In this document: positions 12,116 through 23,900 of the stretch, piece after piece | How positions within the stretch are numbered: position 1 is the stretch's first letter | How the letters are laid out: every line of letters starts with the position of its first letter | NCBI RefSeq assembly: GCF_036884655.1 | Contig: NC_088340.1 | Span: 124,001 to 188,000 of the forward strand | DNA: 64,000 bases | Direction of reading: 5' to 3' | Source of the DNA: Musa acuminata AAA Group | Taxonomy: Eukaryota > Streptophyta > Magnoliopsida > Zingiberales > Musaceae | Position numbers and translations under genes: made by a program | Notes under the pieces: generated by a model | The model's database searches: none | The model's input: only the letters and a program-made list of their open reading frames with translations | What the model was told of the DNA's origin: nothing

Positions 12116-13244
12116 GGAGTTAAAATATATAAAACAATTACAATTAGTGAAACGAAAAGAGATAGCAGAAGACCTAAAAAAATCCTATTAAAAATCGTAA
12201 ATAAAGATTTAAATATTACTATTTGAAGTAAGAGATGATTTGTTACGAATCTCAAGTGCGACAAAAGATCTCAAATAGTTCTATTGTTATTGTTTTAGTA
12301 ACTTGTTGCAGTAACTCTTTGCAGGAGCAGTAAAGATGTGAGATCCTCAAGTTGCTTACCGATGATGATTTAACTAATCGCATGCTAGTGTCGAGACATG
12401 CAGTTTCTCTTGTATCACATCTTGTTCAATTGGTAAGAAGGATGAGCTTCTTAATGGAGGTACCTATTGGCTTCTAAAGGGAGCAGAGAATACCATAGAG
12501 CAAATCATTCTACAAAAGTAGTAGGTGACTTATTTTAATCCAACCGTGATGTATTTGAGCTTAAACCATAAGTCCCAACAGCAGTTAAGCTATTTGTAAA
12601 CAGAGATATCTGCCCAAGTTTATACTATGGTTTTATCTCCTGATATAGATTTGAGCATGGGATTGTTGTCAGCTGGAGATGCTTAGTCGTGATAATTTTT
12701 TATGAGCAAAACAATGTTAGTAGAGGTTTTAATTAGATTTTGCTTGTTGAGATCATGACCATATGTGTCTTTTCGTTAAGTTGATAGAGTTGTATTTTAA
12801 ACTATGGTTTTCCCACATATAACTTTGGTATATTCATTAGCACATCAAACTATGGTCTATTGGAAGTCGCAGCCCAACGGACCGCTTCACAAACCAGTTT
12901 GAATAAATTTTTTCCGAATGTTGTGCTGCTGCTGAAATTATCTTTTTTATGTTTTGGCATATTAAAAAAATTGATTTTTTTTAATCAATCAATAAATTAG
13001 TTGATTATTTTTTTCTTAGAATAATGTAACTTTGTTGGATCCTTAACCTTTTACTCAGAGGAATCACCTTCAAGAGCGACACGCCCGTTCGACCCCGCCG
13101 GCCTTCTATCGCGCTTTATACTGCGCTTTCCTCCGCCCAATGGCTCGGGAAACGTTTCTCCAGTCACCGAATGCACCCTAGAGCAGCGTTTGGGTAGTCC
13201 ACCGGCACAAAATTCTGACGCGTCTCAGCCTCGTCCACCAAAAG

Positions 13245-13257
13245 TTCCACGTGTCAG
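13245..13257. promoter_or_regulatory. G-box/ABRE-like motif upstream of the B3 gene
   Basis: CCACGTGTCAGC lies about 300 bp upstream of the start codon. CACGTG cores bind bZIP and bHLH factors, and CACGTGTC is a typical ABA-response element core. Function is inferred from the motif alone. Confidence 0.35.
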
Positions 13258-13555
13258 CTTTCCATCCATGCGAGTTGACACCGCTACGTGGCTCGAAGTA
13301 GCGAATCCGAGATTGACTACTCCCACTTCAACCCCGCCTCTCTTCCCAACATACCCCCCCCTCGCTTTAAACTTCGTGCACATGGCATTAATGGCCGCGG
13401 GCACGAAAACGAACGGCCCGCGGCCGACGTTTCGCCTCCCACCGCGATCTCGAACTCCTCCCGCCAATCCCTCTCCTCCTTTAAACCGAGATAATGGTCT
13501 CCATCACCTACGTCTGCGCCGAGGTTCCGATCGACTCCGCCGCTAGTCTGCACGC

Positions 13556-16500
13556 ATGCATTCTCCTATGCTTTCTGGGCATCAGGACTGTGAAGCTCAG
13601 CTGAGAATGGGCGCGAGTAGGTCCGGCCACTCGGCTGAGGAGTGCTGCAGTGGCGTTGTGCAGAACGGCGGCGGTCGAGATGCACTACCAAGACCCCCGG
13701 CAGGTTCAGCATTGAGTTCTTGGGGCAATGAGAGAAAGGTAAATGGAAATGGAGGGGCCTGTGACAAGGAGAGCGATGCTGCAGGGTTTCTGTTTCCTGG
13801 TTTCCGGTTGAATTCAGGTTAGCTTTTAAGTAGGCCGCTAATTACCCATTAGTTATATGAGTATGACTAAGCATCAAAAATGATTGCAAGTGTCCTCAGT
13901 TGGAGGTCGCCTTTTAACAAAGAGTATAAATCATATTCATAAACAATATTTTAGGGTGAGTATTAAGAATATCAATCAGATACCATAAAGATTTTGATTG
14001 CATGATCAATAATCCACAAGCTCAAGTTATTAGACCGAGACTAAGTTTTAGCATCCCTCTTAATTGCCAATTGTTAACATGTGAACCAGATTTAGAACAT
14101 TTATTGCATAGATCTTTTTGATTAAACACATGCATGATTGAAACTCATGGCTTGGTGTAATACCCTCATAAGGAATTTAATTTGGTTATAAAAAAAATCT
14201 AAAAAAAATAAGCAATTAGAAAAAGAAAGCCTCAACATAGATCATGTCTCATCTATAGGTTTAATCTTTTTCGTATACGATTATATCGATCGAAATTCAA
14301 GAGATAGGGAAAGGTTTATATCTGACACATGTTTAATATGACAACACTGTCAACTGTTGGAATTTGCTCAGAGATTTTAATTTAATCATCCTTAGTTTCC
14401 ACTTTTCCTTCGGACATGATGGTGTTAAGTGCCTCAATGGTCTTGCTTCTATTTCAAGTATCAACTGGTGATTACTTCTTGGGGGAAGAAGGACCATCTA
14501 ATTTTTGTATGGTTGAACTGAAACATGGGTTTTTCTGAGTGTGATTCAGTCAATTCAAGTAGTATTTTTGGGCTTGGACTTGTCAGGAACCGATATATGC
14601 TTCAGTAGAACTCTGTTCTTGAATCACAACATGTTCAAGTGGGTGAGGCTTGAATAATCAATCATCACATGACTGATTGATCTTATCAAAAGTCCTCCCT
14701 CTTCTTGTATTTTGTCAAGCATTCTTGTTGTCTACTTCATACTATGCAATTAGGAATCTTTCAGTTTCCTCTTCAGCTTTTTCTTTACTAGTTTTATATT
14801 CAGCTTATTAAAACATGCAGGAGTAGATAATAACGTTATGTTCATACTTTTATTGTTTTCTATATATATCATTTTGTACACTCTCCTAAGCTACCATGGA
14901 ATCCAATTCACTGCCAATTTATCTGACAGAAAATAATGCAGGGCAAGCAAGGGTGACAAATAACCAGCTCAAGTTTTGTCAAGGTTTCCCACATGATGAT
15001 ATTGTTCCATATGTAAACTTCACGAGCGATGTCAGAGAAAATCCTCCTAGTTCTTTTTTGCGATTGATGCGACCCATAAACACCTTGAAAAACATTGTTG
15101 ATGATGGTTCTTTTGAATCGGGTATGAGCTTCTCACTCAAGTTTTATGTTTTTCTTTGTGTGAATTATCTTGACTTATGATTGGGAGTTATTTCTAAGTT
15201 GTATTGTTTTATGACTACAATTAGTATCTTAATGTTTCAGTTGTCCAAAACTGCCGATAGAATTTGTAATTTTTATTTTTCATCAGAACTTATGCTGAAA
15301 TATAGACAGTCACACAGATTAGTTGGTTAAAATATATTTTAGTCTGCGACTGTATAGGTGTTGCACATTCCATGATCCACTGATGTCCTGGAAACTAACA
15401 TTGACATAGTCAACCTACTTGAGACTACAAAAATCACTATAAATTTTGGCTGACGTGCATGCACTAGAACTTTAGTTACCACTAAACATGATACTCATTA
15501 TATTAACATCATGTTTTCGAGGCAGCTCTTGTTTAACTTCTGAAACTTCTTTTTTCAGTACTTCAAGCAAGTTCTAGATCTTTACAAGAAATGCTCTCAA
15601 ACATTGTCTTTCCGGTGCCAAATAATGGCTCGTGCATGAATTTTGTCACAAGTGATATGTTGAATATGATGGATGAGAAAAAAGAGGTAGCCATATGGAA
15701 ATTCCTGTGTATTAAAAGAACTGGAATTAATTGCCAGCTTCTAAGAAAAAGAATGTTGTGGCAGGAGTGGATAAGCAACAGCAGCAGCAGAGCGATTCCA
15801 ACATTGGAGAACTGTCATCTAGGAATGCTTCAAATATCAAATCATCAGATGTTTAACCTCGCATCAGAAGTAAGGAATTGTGTACTTTGACTTGCTTCTC
15901 TTTTGTAGTTCAAGCGGCCTTGAGTTTTTGATGAGTTGATCTCCTTCTTAGCACATAAATTTGACTAAGTTTTCTTATCTATGTTGATGTTCCTTGACTA
16001 TTAATAGATTGATCCTTTGTAGCACATAAATCTGGATGATCTGTAAGCTTATTTTCCATGTTAATGTTCGTCTTTAGCACTATCACTGGCCATTTATTAA
16101 TCATGAGAGACTCCTATATGGATCCTACTCATGTACACTGATTTTGCATGTTGTTCTGTGCATTGGCCACTTGCAATTTGTAGAACCATTGACATTTCTG
16201 ACATATGTTGTCATGAAGGATAACACTTCTAGTGCTTAGCCAATACATTTTATAGTATGCAAGATTGATGTGAAGTTTCTTAAAATAGTAGGAATTCAGT
16301 TGTAAAGAACTGCAAATGATCTTATGCAAAGAGTTGACAAATAGTGATGTTTCAAACATTGGGAGAATTGTACTACCAAAGGTATGATATTAATTTACTT
16401 CTTTTCTCGTCATTTCTCTTTGTAAACAGTTTGAGAAGGTTTTTAATAGTTGATAAATTAGTCATTAACAAACTTGTTTAGTTTAGTGTTTTCCTCAAAT

Positions 16501-16827
16501 TTTACAGTTTGTTATAATATCATTTTTGTGAGATAATTTTACATGTAGAGGGAGGCTGAGGCTTATCTTCCTCCATTATCTGAAAGAGAAGGGATCCTGC
16601 TTGACATGGATGACATGACACTTGCAGTTACATGGAAGTTCAAGTTCAGGTATTTCTTGATGTAAATTATGTTCATTGAGCTTGATGCCGATGATCATGC
16701 AATAAGGTAGAAAAGAAAGGATTGCTTAAACAGAATCGAAGTTGTCCTTTTGATGCTTTTAATCAACACTACTTTTTACTGGTAGCAAATCATAAATAAG
16801 TTGCTGTAATCTTCACAAATACTGTAT

Positions 16828-16908
<81 letters not shown>

Positions 16909-17607
16909 ATATGTAAATGTGCATATGTGTGTGTGTGTTTATAATGATTAATACGTAACTCTTTGCCTTTGTTTTTACTATTCATAGGTTTTGGCCAAAC
17001 AACAAGAGTAGAATGTATATATTGGAAAATACAGGTATGGAAGAACAACTTCATAGTTTCTAGACCACAGCTCATTCTTATTTTTTCCATGATCAGCTGG
17101 TTTTGTCAGAGCACATTGCCTTCAAGCAGGGGACTTTTTATTCATCTACAGGAATCCAACATCCGGGAATCATGTAAGATATATGTCTTCTGCCTTCTTT
17201 GAACATAGAAAAGAAACTTAAAACATTCAAAAAATGTGAAGAGGGTGTTTCTTTTTCAGAATATCATTTCATGAAGCTTGATCTTGTTGAAGCTTCTTAT
17301 TTATTTTTAAGCTTCTTCCTTCATCTTATTTCAATTATTATTCTCTCTTAAGATTATCAGAGGAAACAAGGGAATGCCACAGCGGAGTCCTTTGGATTCA
17401 CTACAGTATAGCAGTAGAAACCAGTTCATCGTCAATGAAGACTGCTGCAGCTCAACATTACATGTCAAGAAAGCTAGAAGTGATAGGAGGCACTCTCCTA
17501 TCAACCCAAACAAAATAATTGGACATGGCAGCAGTTCTCTCACCATGACTGAGCTAAATGATCTTGAAGGGGACATTACTTGTCATCCGCACTATTTTCC
17601 TGAATAG
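13556..17607 (+). CDS. B3-domain transcription factor of the ABI3/FUS3/LEC2 (AFL)/IDEF1 class
   Basis: Nuclear DNA-binding protein; AFL B3 domains bind RY elements (CATGCA) in embryo and seed programmes, and rice IDEF1 binds CATGC in iron-deficiency responses (family knowledge). Exons: 13556-13817, 14891-15121, 15559-15686, 15765-15869, 16292-16381, 16549-16649, 16988-17034, 17097-17173, 17353-17607 (TAG). All are GT-AG and in frame: 431 aa, or 457 aa if the 78-nt intron 15687-15764 is retained. A TAG stop 12 bases upstream of the ATG at 13556 fixes the start. The B3 domain spans about residues 250-355: LCKELTNSDVSNIGRIVLPK, REAEAYLPPLSEREG, RFWPNNKSRMYILENT, LQAGDFLFIYRNPTSGNH. The usual ENTG-D/E-F is here ENTAGF. 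The N-terminal ~240 residues and the 85-residue tail are not recognised beyond being Ser/Asn-rich. Closest subfamily (IDEF1/LEC2-like versus FUS3) is uncertain. Confidence 0.9.
16834..16912. repeat. (GT)n then (GTAT)n microsatellite
   Basis: GT run of about 58 bp followed by five GTAT units, inside the intron before the RFWPNNKS exon of the B3 gene. Confidence 0.95.
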
Positions 17608-18080
17608 ATGTTGTTTGTTTTATGGCATTTACATCTTGAAAACTTAAGATATTGTTACTTAATTTTCTTAGGTTACTTACTATTTTTGGGATAGCCAGCA
17701 CTAAAATGTTTACTGTTAGAATTATTTAAGATATGCTTCTTTAATGTTCTTCAGAAGAGAAAAAAAAAATCATTCTGGTATTCTGTTCTTCCAAGATCAT
17801 GGCCTTTAAAGATTAGTATTCTATTTTTTAGATTAGTATGTTTGTTTCTTCTTAATTGTTGATTGAACTTTGTGAATCTAGTTCTTGGGTGACCTAGGAT
17901 TCGAGTACAGGATGTAAATGTTATTATGAGGAAATGCCTCAAGCCAAAGTACCAATTGCTACAATGCCAAAGTAAACTATGTGATACTCAAAAGAAAAGT
18001 TTGAAAGACAATTGACATAGGTAGGCAAGTAGAGTATAGCTATGGGTGCGAGACTACTCTTTCTAAGAAACTTGGCAAAC

Positions 18081-18083
18081 TTG

Positions 18084-18117
<34 letters not shown>

Positions 18118-18120
18118 CAA
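18081..18120. repeat. Perfect 40-bp palindrome with AT core
   Basis: The sequence runs TTGAAA, then TA repeats, then TTTCAA, and equals its own reverse complement over all 40 bases. It sits at the left edge of the tandem array. Confidence 0.9.
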
Positions 18121-19985
18121 GGTTTATTTTTTTAAAATTTTAATATCGTTATAGATCTAAATTTATAAAATTTTTAGTTGATTTTAGGTACATTTGACTT
18201 CAAAATGACTCGAGTCACACTAATTTTAAATGGGATTATACTGATTTTTGATTGTCTAAACCCATGTAAATCTCATTCAGAATCAATCATTGTAACTCAA
18301 ACTCTAAGAGATTTTTCTATCCAAAACTTTGTATAAATAGATGGAAGGGTTTTTGGCCTTATGATCCATAACGTTATGAGCTAACTAATAAAAAACACCA
18401 TTTGGCATTATTTCAACTCTCAAAGGGTTGAAATCAATGTAAAATGCCATTTTAAGGCTAAAAATTTTACTAATTATTTCAAAACTAAGTTTTTAGGTCT
18501 TTTTATGTGTATTTAGTTTTTAACTTACCTAAGTTACCTCGATTCGTATAGGGTTACATAGATTTTCAGTAGGGACTAAAATTAATGCAAATGAATGTAA
18601 TCCTATTCAAAATCAATATAGTGCAATGTTAGAGAGGTTCTTTCCATCTCTACTTACAAAACTTTGGATAAATGTGTTGAATCCTCAGAAGTAGAGGCTA
18701 ACTAATTAAAAAGACCCTCCATAGATTCAATGGGTTGAAATCAATGTAAACTATCATTTAAAATTCCAAAAAAATTTCAAATACCATTATCTCAAATATC
18801 ACTGCAGAACTAAATTCCTAGAGTTGGAAGTATTCTACATATTTTTATCTTCAAATTACATAAGTTACACTAATTCAAACAAATTCTGAATGGTGTCATG
18901 CTAACTTTCCATAAGGCCTAAAATCAATGCATACTCATTCAAAATTTAGTGTAAATCAGCCTCAAAATGATTTTCTTAACCAAATTCTTTCTGAAAATGT
19001 CTATAAATATATAGAAGGGTTTTTTTTTTTTTTTTTTGCCCTTCAAATCCATAAATTAGGGGGGGGGGGGGGGGGGGCGCGCACAATTATAGTTATCAAT
19101 AAACTATAATATTATAAAATATCATTTTTAAGGTTCACAAAATCCTTAAACTCTTAAATATCATTTTAGAACTAAAATCCTAGAGTTTCAGGTGATTTAG
19201 TAGTTATTTTGGGCTTCAAACGACTTAAGCTTCGATGGCTCTGAACGAGTTTGCACTAATTTACAATGGTTATTGAAACTATTTTTCGCATCCAAATTCA
19301 TTCCAAAACATTCTATAAACATATAGAATGAATTGAATTTTTGGACTTGGACTCCACATCATTATGGCCAAAATGATAAAAGAAAGCCAATTCGATATAA
19401 TTTCAACTTTGAATGGGTTGAAATCGATGTAAAATATAGTTTTAATATTAAAAAAATTACCAAAGCTCTCAAATGTTGTTTTAGTACTCATTTTGAGGAC
19501 ATGCAAATGATTTTAAATAGTTTTGGCTTTAGACGAATCAAGATACAATGATTTTGAATGAAATCATACTAATTTTAAGGTGCTGTAATTTAGTGCAAGT
19601 GAATCTTAAAATCACTTTTCCATCCAAATTGACTCCAAAACTTTATACAAACATATGGAATGGTTTTGGCATTCAAGTTCATGAAATTAAAGGCCAAATG
19701 ATCAGCATACAAAACGCTCTGAATTACCTTTTTGTAGTTCAAAAAAGTTGAGCAAAACTCTAAAATATGGTTTTAGAGATAATATTCAGGAACACTAATG
19801 ATGTTAGATAGTTTTTGACTTCAAATAACCTTAGTTACAATACAATGATTTTAAATGGGGTCACACAAATCACTCTGAATTACCTTTTTTGTGGTTCAAA
19901 AAGTTGAGCAAAACACTAAAATATGATATGGTTTTAGAAATAACGATATTAGATAGTTAAAATTGATTTTAAATAGGGTCAGTTG
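18120..19985. repeat. Degenerate tandem array, about 330-bp period, 5-6 units
   Basis: Recurring anchors in the same order mark the period. CCAAAACTTT-type motifs followed by TATAAAT/ACAAACATATGGAATGG occur near 18321, 18656, 18985, 19303 and 19634. GGGTTGAAATCAATGTAAA occurs at 18425 and 18732 and, with one change, at 19415. Each unit also has a 'cactaatttta' segment and a 'gaactaaa..ctagag' segment. Units are diverged by point changes and indels; the last (19860-19985) is partial. It looks like an old satellite-like array or a decayed element with internal repeats. Confidence 0.75.
19020..19077. repeat. Poly-T (18) and poly-G (19) homopolymers within the array
   Basis: T18 at 19020-19037 and G19 at 19059-19077, 21 bp apart. 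Both interrupt one unit of the tandem array. Runs this long are error-prone in sequencing. Confidence 0.9.
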
Positions 19986-20992
19986 AAGTGGATGTGGTCA
20001 AACGTTAAGCTCCGATAGTTGAATCGGATCGGGGATCCAATTTTGGTAAGCAGGAATGGGGTGCCATGTTTCTGCCAGCGTTAGTTTCTAAGCTGCGTAC
20101 TTCATTCATACACCAACAAGTAATAATGTGGGCAAGAAAAATGAACCTTATCACTTGTTAAACAACCAATTTCCAACACGTCAGACGAACAATTCAGTTA
20201 GAGATGAAGCTTGCCATGAATCTATTTGAATATTCTACAACAAACACCATATGCTGAATGAAACCGAGGAATTATTGGCACTTATGCTAATGAAATATAT
20301 AAGGCAAGAAGAAAGAAGATAAATAATTAATCTGCGGTTCGAAGCACATAAGCTAAAAGAGAACATTAAGCACGATAAATAGAGGCACTAATTACTATTC
20401 CTTTCAGGATCAGAAAGGTTAAGAGCAACATAGGCAAATGGAAGTGTTGCACAATTTATGCAGGCAAGAATCATATCATAAACATACAATGCTGATGAAT
20501 AATAATTATTCGAAATAAGCAAAGACAAATTAATTACGTACACAACTATGTAATAACGAGTGAGAACTTCCATTAGTTTCATGCAACGCAATCGCACATT
20601 TTCAAGGGCCATAAAGAGTTTTTCCCTCGCTCTGCTCTGCCATCTGTATCATGAAACTATTTGGTGGTGGTACAAAAAAAAGCAACATTACAAAAATTTT
20701 GGAGTCATCTGACGGTCTCCTGGTATGCCTTTGGAAGCTGTCTGTAACAGATAAAACTACATAGTTTTGAAGGAACAAAGTTCCAAGAGATAAAACGGAA
20801 TTCAAGGCCAGCTTATTAGCCGATACTAGATAGTCAAACACATGTGGCACCACCAACTCTTAATTCCTTGCAAGTTGTACTTTTGACCTTGTTAAGACAA
20901 GATGGCTCATAAGACAATCAATCGGTTGTGTGGTGCTTGCAATCAGCAAAAGCATTCACCGCAGTCATTACTTGGCACTTACTTTGCAATGT

Positions 20993-23900
20993 TTATCTAC
21001 AATCTGCACCGACTGCTTCCTGAACAGACTTGAAACCATCTTTTGCCAAGCACTCCGCCAGTTCAGCCTGATAATAAAAAAACTTGCATCAGGAGTTCAT
21101 TTTGCAGATCCACAGAAACAGCAAAAGCTATTTTAAATAGTAGAAATGAATGAAAGCAAAGCACAATCGACGAGTTACTATAATAGAGTTTGTCATAGTT
21201 ATGTCTATCAGTATTCCATATTGATAGAATTAAGAATCGAGGAGTCAATTTTATGTGGCCAGGTTATTTGAAATTTTGAATATTTTGAATTGGAAGCTAA
21301 TGTGGTCTTGGTTGGTCCCCATAGTCTGGTTCGAGAATATGCTATGTTGCTGTCTAGGGTCAAATAAATCGGGCAACTATTTTCTATGGAATCAAATGGT
21401 AAACATATTTTGAGTTCATCAATGTGCCCTCCACAAACCTAAATGGCCAAAAAATGAAACATGTAGATGACCTCAATGAGCAACTAATCACCAAAAAAAC
21501 TGCATAGCACAAAACTGGTCTGTGGATCATTTCTTAACCAATCAAACAAAGAACGAGAGTATAAGCAGGTGCTTTCAGTCAAGAACTCCACACACAAATC
21601 TGACAGATGAATGTACATGAAACTAGAGAATAAATCAAGCACAAAAGATGAATCAAAAGCAAAAAATCACAAATCACTATTTCATTTAAAGTCACAAGTC
21701 ATTTCATTTGAAAGATTAACATTTTGATATCATCCAACCTACAACTTAGCAAATTACACATCTATTTAGCAAGCAAACTTTGTCATTGATATGTTATGGA
21801 AAACAAGTTGGACACTTGGACTTTCAAGTACAAATTACTTAAAACACTACAAACTATATCAGTAGCAGTAAAAACCTTTATCTGTGGAATTAATGCTGGT
21901 CCACCATAGGCAAAAGCTGTATACAGCTGGACAAGTGTTGCTCCAGCTCGAATTTTCTTGTATGCATCTTCACCACTGCATTTCAATAGATATTTAACAA
22001 ACTTCAAAAGAGATTTTGTCCAATCAACCAGCAAATTTAGGTTCAACTATAATGTCATATTACCTGCTTACGCCTCCGCAACCTATGAGTGGAATCTTCC
22101 CCTGCAAAATTAAGAGGAATGTCAGCATTATCAAATAAGTTGGAAAGATGGAATTTGGTTGTGGTCATAGGTAAAAAACAACAAAAATGGCTTACAAATT
22201 CAGGGCCAAAGTAAAAGTTGCCAGTTGAAAAAAATAAGAATGAGGGGAAGTACCCGAGTGAGAATATACATCTCCTTGAGAATGTTGGTGGACATATCAA
22301 AGAGTGGCTTTCCACTTAAACCCCCAGATTCTCCAGCTAATGGGTGATTACTTACAGGATCAGGCCTCGAAACTGTTGTATTTGATATGATCTGAGGAGG
22401 CATTGCCCATAATTACACTAGACAAGTTAGTTATTGAATTTTTTCTAGACAGAACTAAGCAAAGAAAGAGTAAGGTTAAGGAAAAAGAACCTGCAGGCTT
22501 CCTACAAGTTCATAATTCACTAGCCAAGTTCATAACTTAATAAAAGAAATTACTTCTTTAGCAAATGGTAAATAAATCCTGCTTTAAATTTCTAGATAAA
22601 ATTGATAAGAAATGTCTGCATAAGAATGTCCATGTTTCTATGTCTGCACCAAAAATATGCTGCCCTAAAATTGCAGAGAAATTAATTTCAAAGAATGTTT
22701 ACAAATATTCGTGTTCTACAACTTGGTAATTGAGAAAATGAGGCACTTTACGAAAACTTTTGTCATCCAAGACTGTAAAGATCCTCAAAGTTAACATCAC
22801 ACAAGATCAAGAAGAAAGAGGAGAAACAGGAAAACAATGAACAATCACTCGATTGAGTATGTCTAACAGCGAGATCAACTCATGTGCGAAAAACCATATA
22901 GGAGCTAATCATTATAAGTGAAAAATCATAACCTAGCACCTCCACAGCATTCCTCTGACAAGGGAAGCCAACATTAATTAGCTACATTGTCTATTTTAAT
23001 TTGAAAATACAAAAGCAAGGCTTCAAGAGGATTATAGAATCTTGCCCCAAAAAAAAAAGTTATAGAAGCTTACCAGTCCATCCAGGTGGAGAGCAACAGC
23101 AACCTAAAATTAGATAAAATACAATGATAAGCATATGTGCTATTTACAATGGGGCAAAATAGGATCATCAAAGAGCTTACAGCTGCAATATCCTCAATGT
23201 CCTCTTTAGACAAGTCTGGAGCAATTTTTACAACCAAGGGTGGTGGTCCCTCCTCTGCCCATTGCATCTCATCACGAGCAGCTTGCACCTATATGCCAAT
23301 CATAATGATCAAAGAACAGACTCTTGAAGGTAAAAGCATACAGAATACTTTTCAAGTTTTTAACCTTTTTAACTAGATCTTTGAGCTGTTTTCTTCCCTG
23401 AAGTTTGCGAAGACCAGGAGTATTTGGTGAAGAAATGTTTATAACCTGAAATAATACTCAATTAGCAGAAAGATATGATACAAATGCTTTAGATCAAGGT
23501 CATCCAATGAGATCATGTTATGCAAACCCAAATCAAAAATGGCAGTCTTCCTTGGAGATCATGCATTAAAAATGAGAAACTAAAATTCTGGGTTCATCAT
23601 CCAGAATTCAATAGGATTAAGAATACAGTCAATTACATCCATTCATAGAAAACCCCTGTTAAGGAATTTCAACATTGAACGTTACTCAAAACAGACAGGA
23701 AATGAATAGACAAACTAAAGCCAAGTAGTCCAAAACCCTCATCTTCTCTCTTGCCTGAAAACTTAAAGTCCTTGTAGGAAAAAATTGGAGGGTAGTCATA
23801 ACTCATAAAACTTAATATGTCCTTCAAAAATGCCCCTAACCATGGGCACCCTCATCCTTTCCTAGGAGAGAAGTGGGTGGTTACCTTAAGTGGTTACGAC

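Larger units (their letters stand above)
11220..13555. other. Intergenic region with a SINE, a microsatellite and the B3-gene promoter
   Basis: AT-rich from 11220 to about 13040, containing the SINE insertion at 11868-12098. From about 13060 the DNA turns GC-rich and forms the probable promoter/5' leader of the B3 transcription factor gene, including a CACGTGTC G-box-like motif at about 13250. Open frames at 13190-13546 occur in more than one phase and both strands, so I treat them as composition artefacts. Confidence 0.5.
17608..20992. other. Convergent intergenic region filled by a degenerate tandem array
   Basis: Lies between the 3' ends of the B3 gene (plus) and the DHODH gene (minus). 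17608-18080 is probably B3 3' untranslated and flanking sequence; 18120-19980 is the tandem array described separately; 20000-20992 is DHODH 3' flank without a supported gene. Confidence 0.6.

Noticed and set aside
13190..13546. Pro/Arg-rich ORF upstream of the B3 gene
   Set aside because: Open in several frames on both strands in GC-rich DNA, with no homology recognised. An in-frame stop separates the B3 start from sequence upstream.
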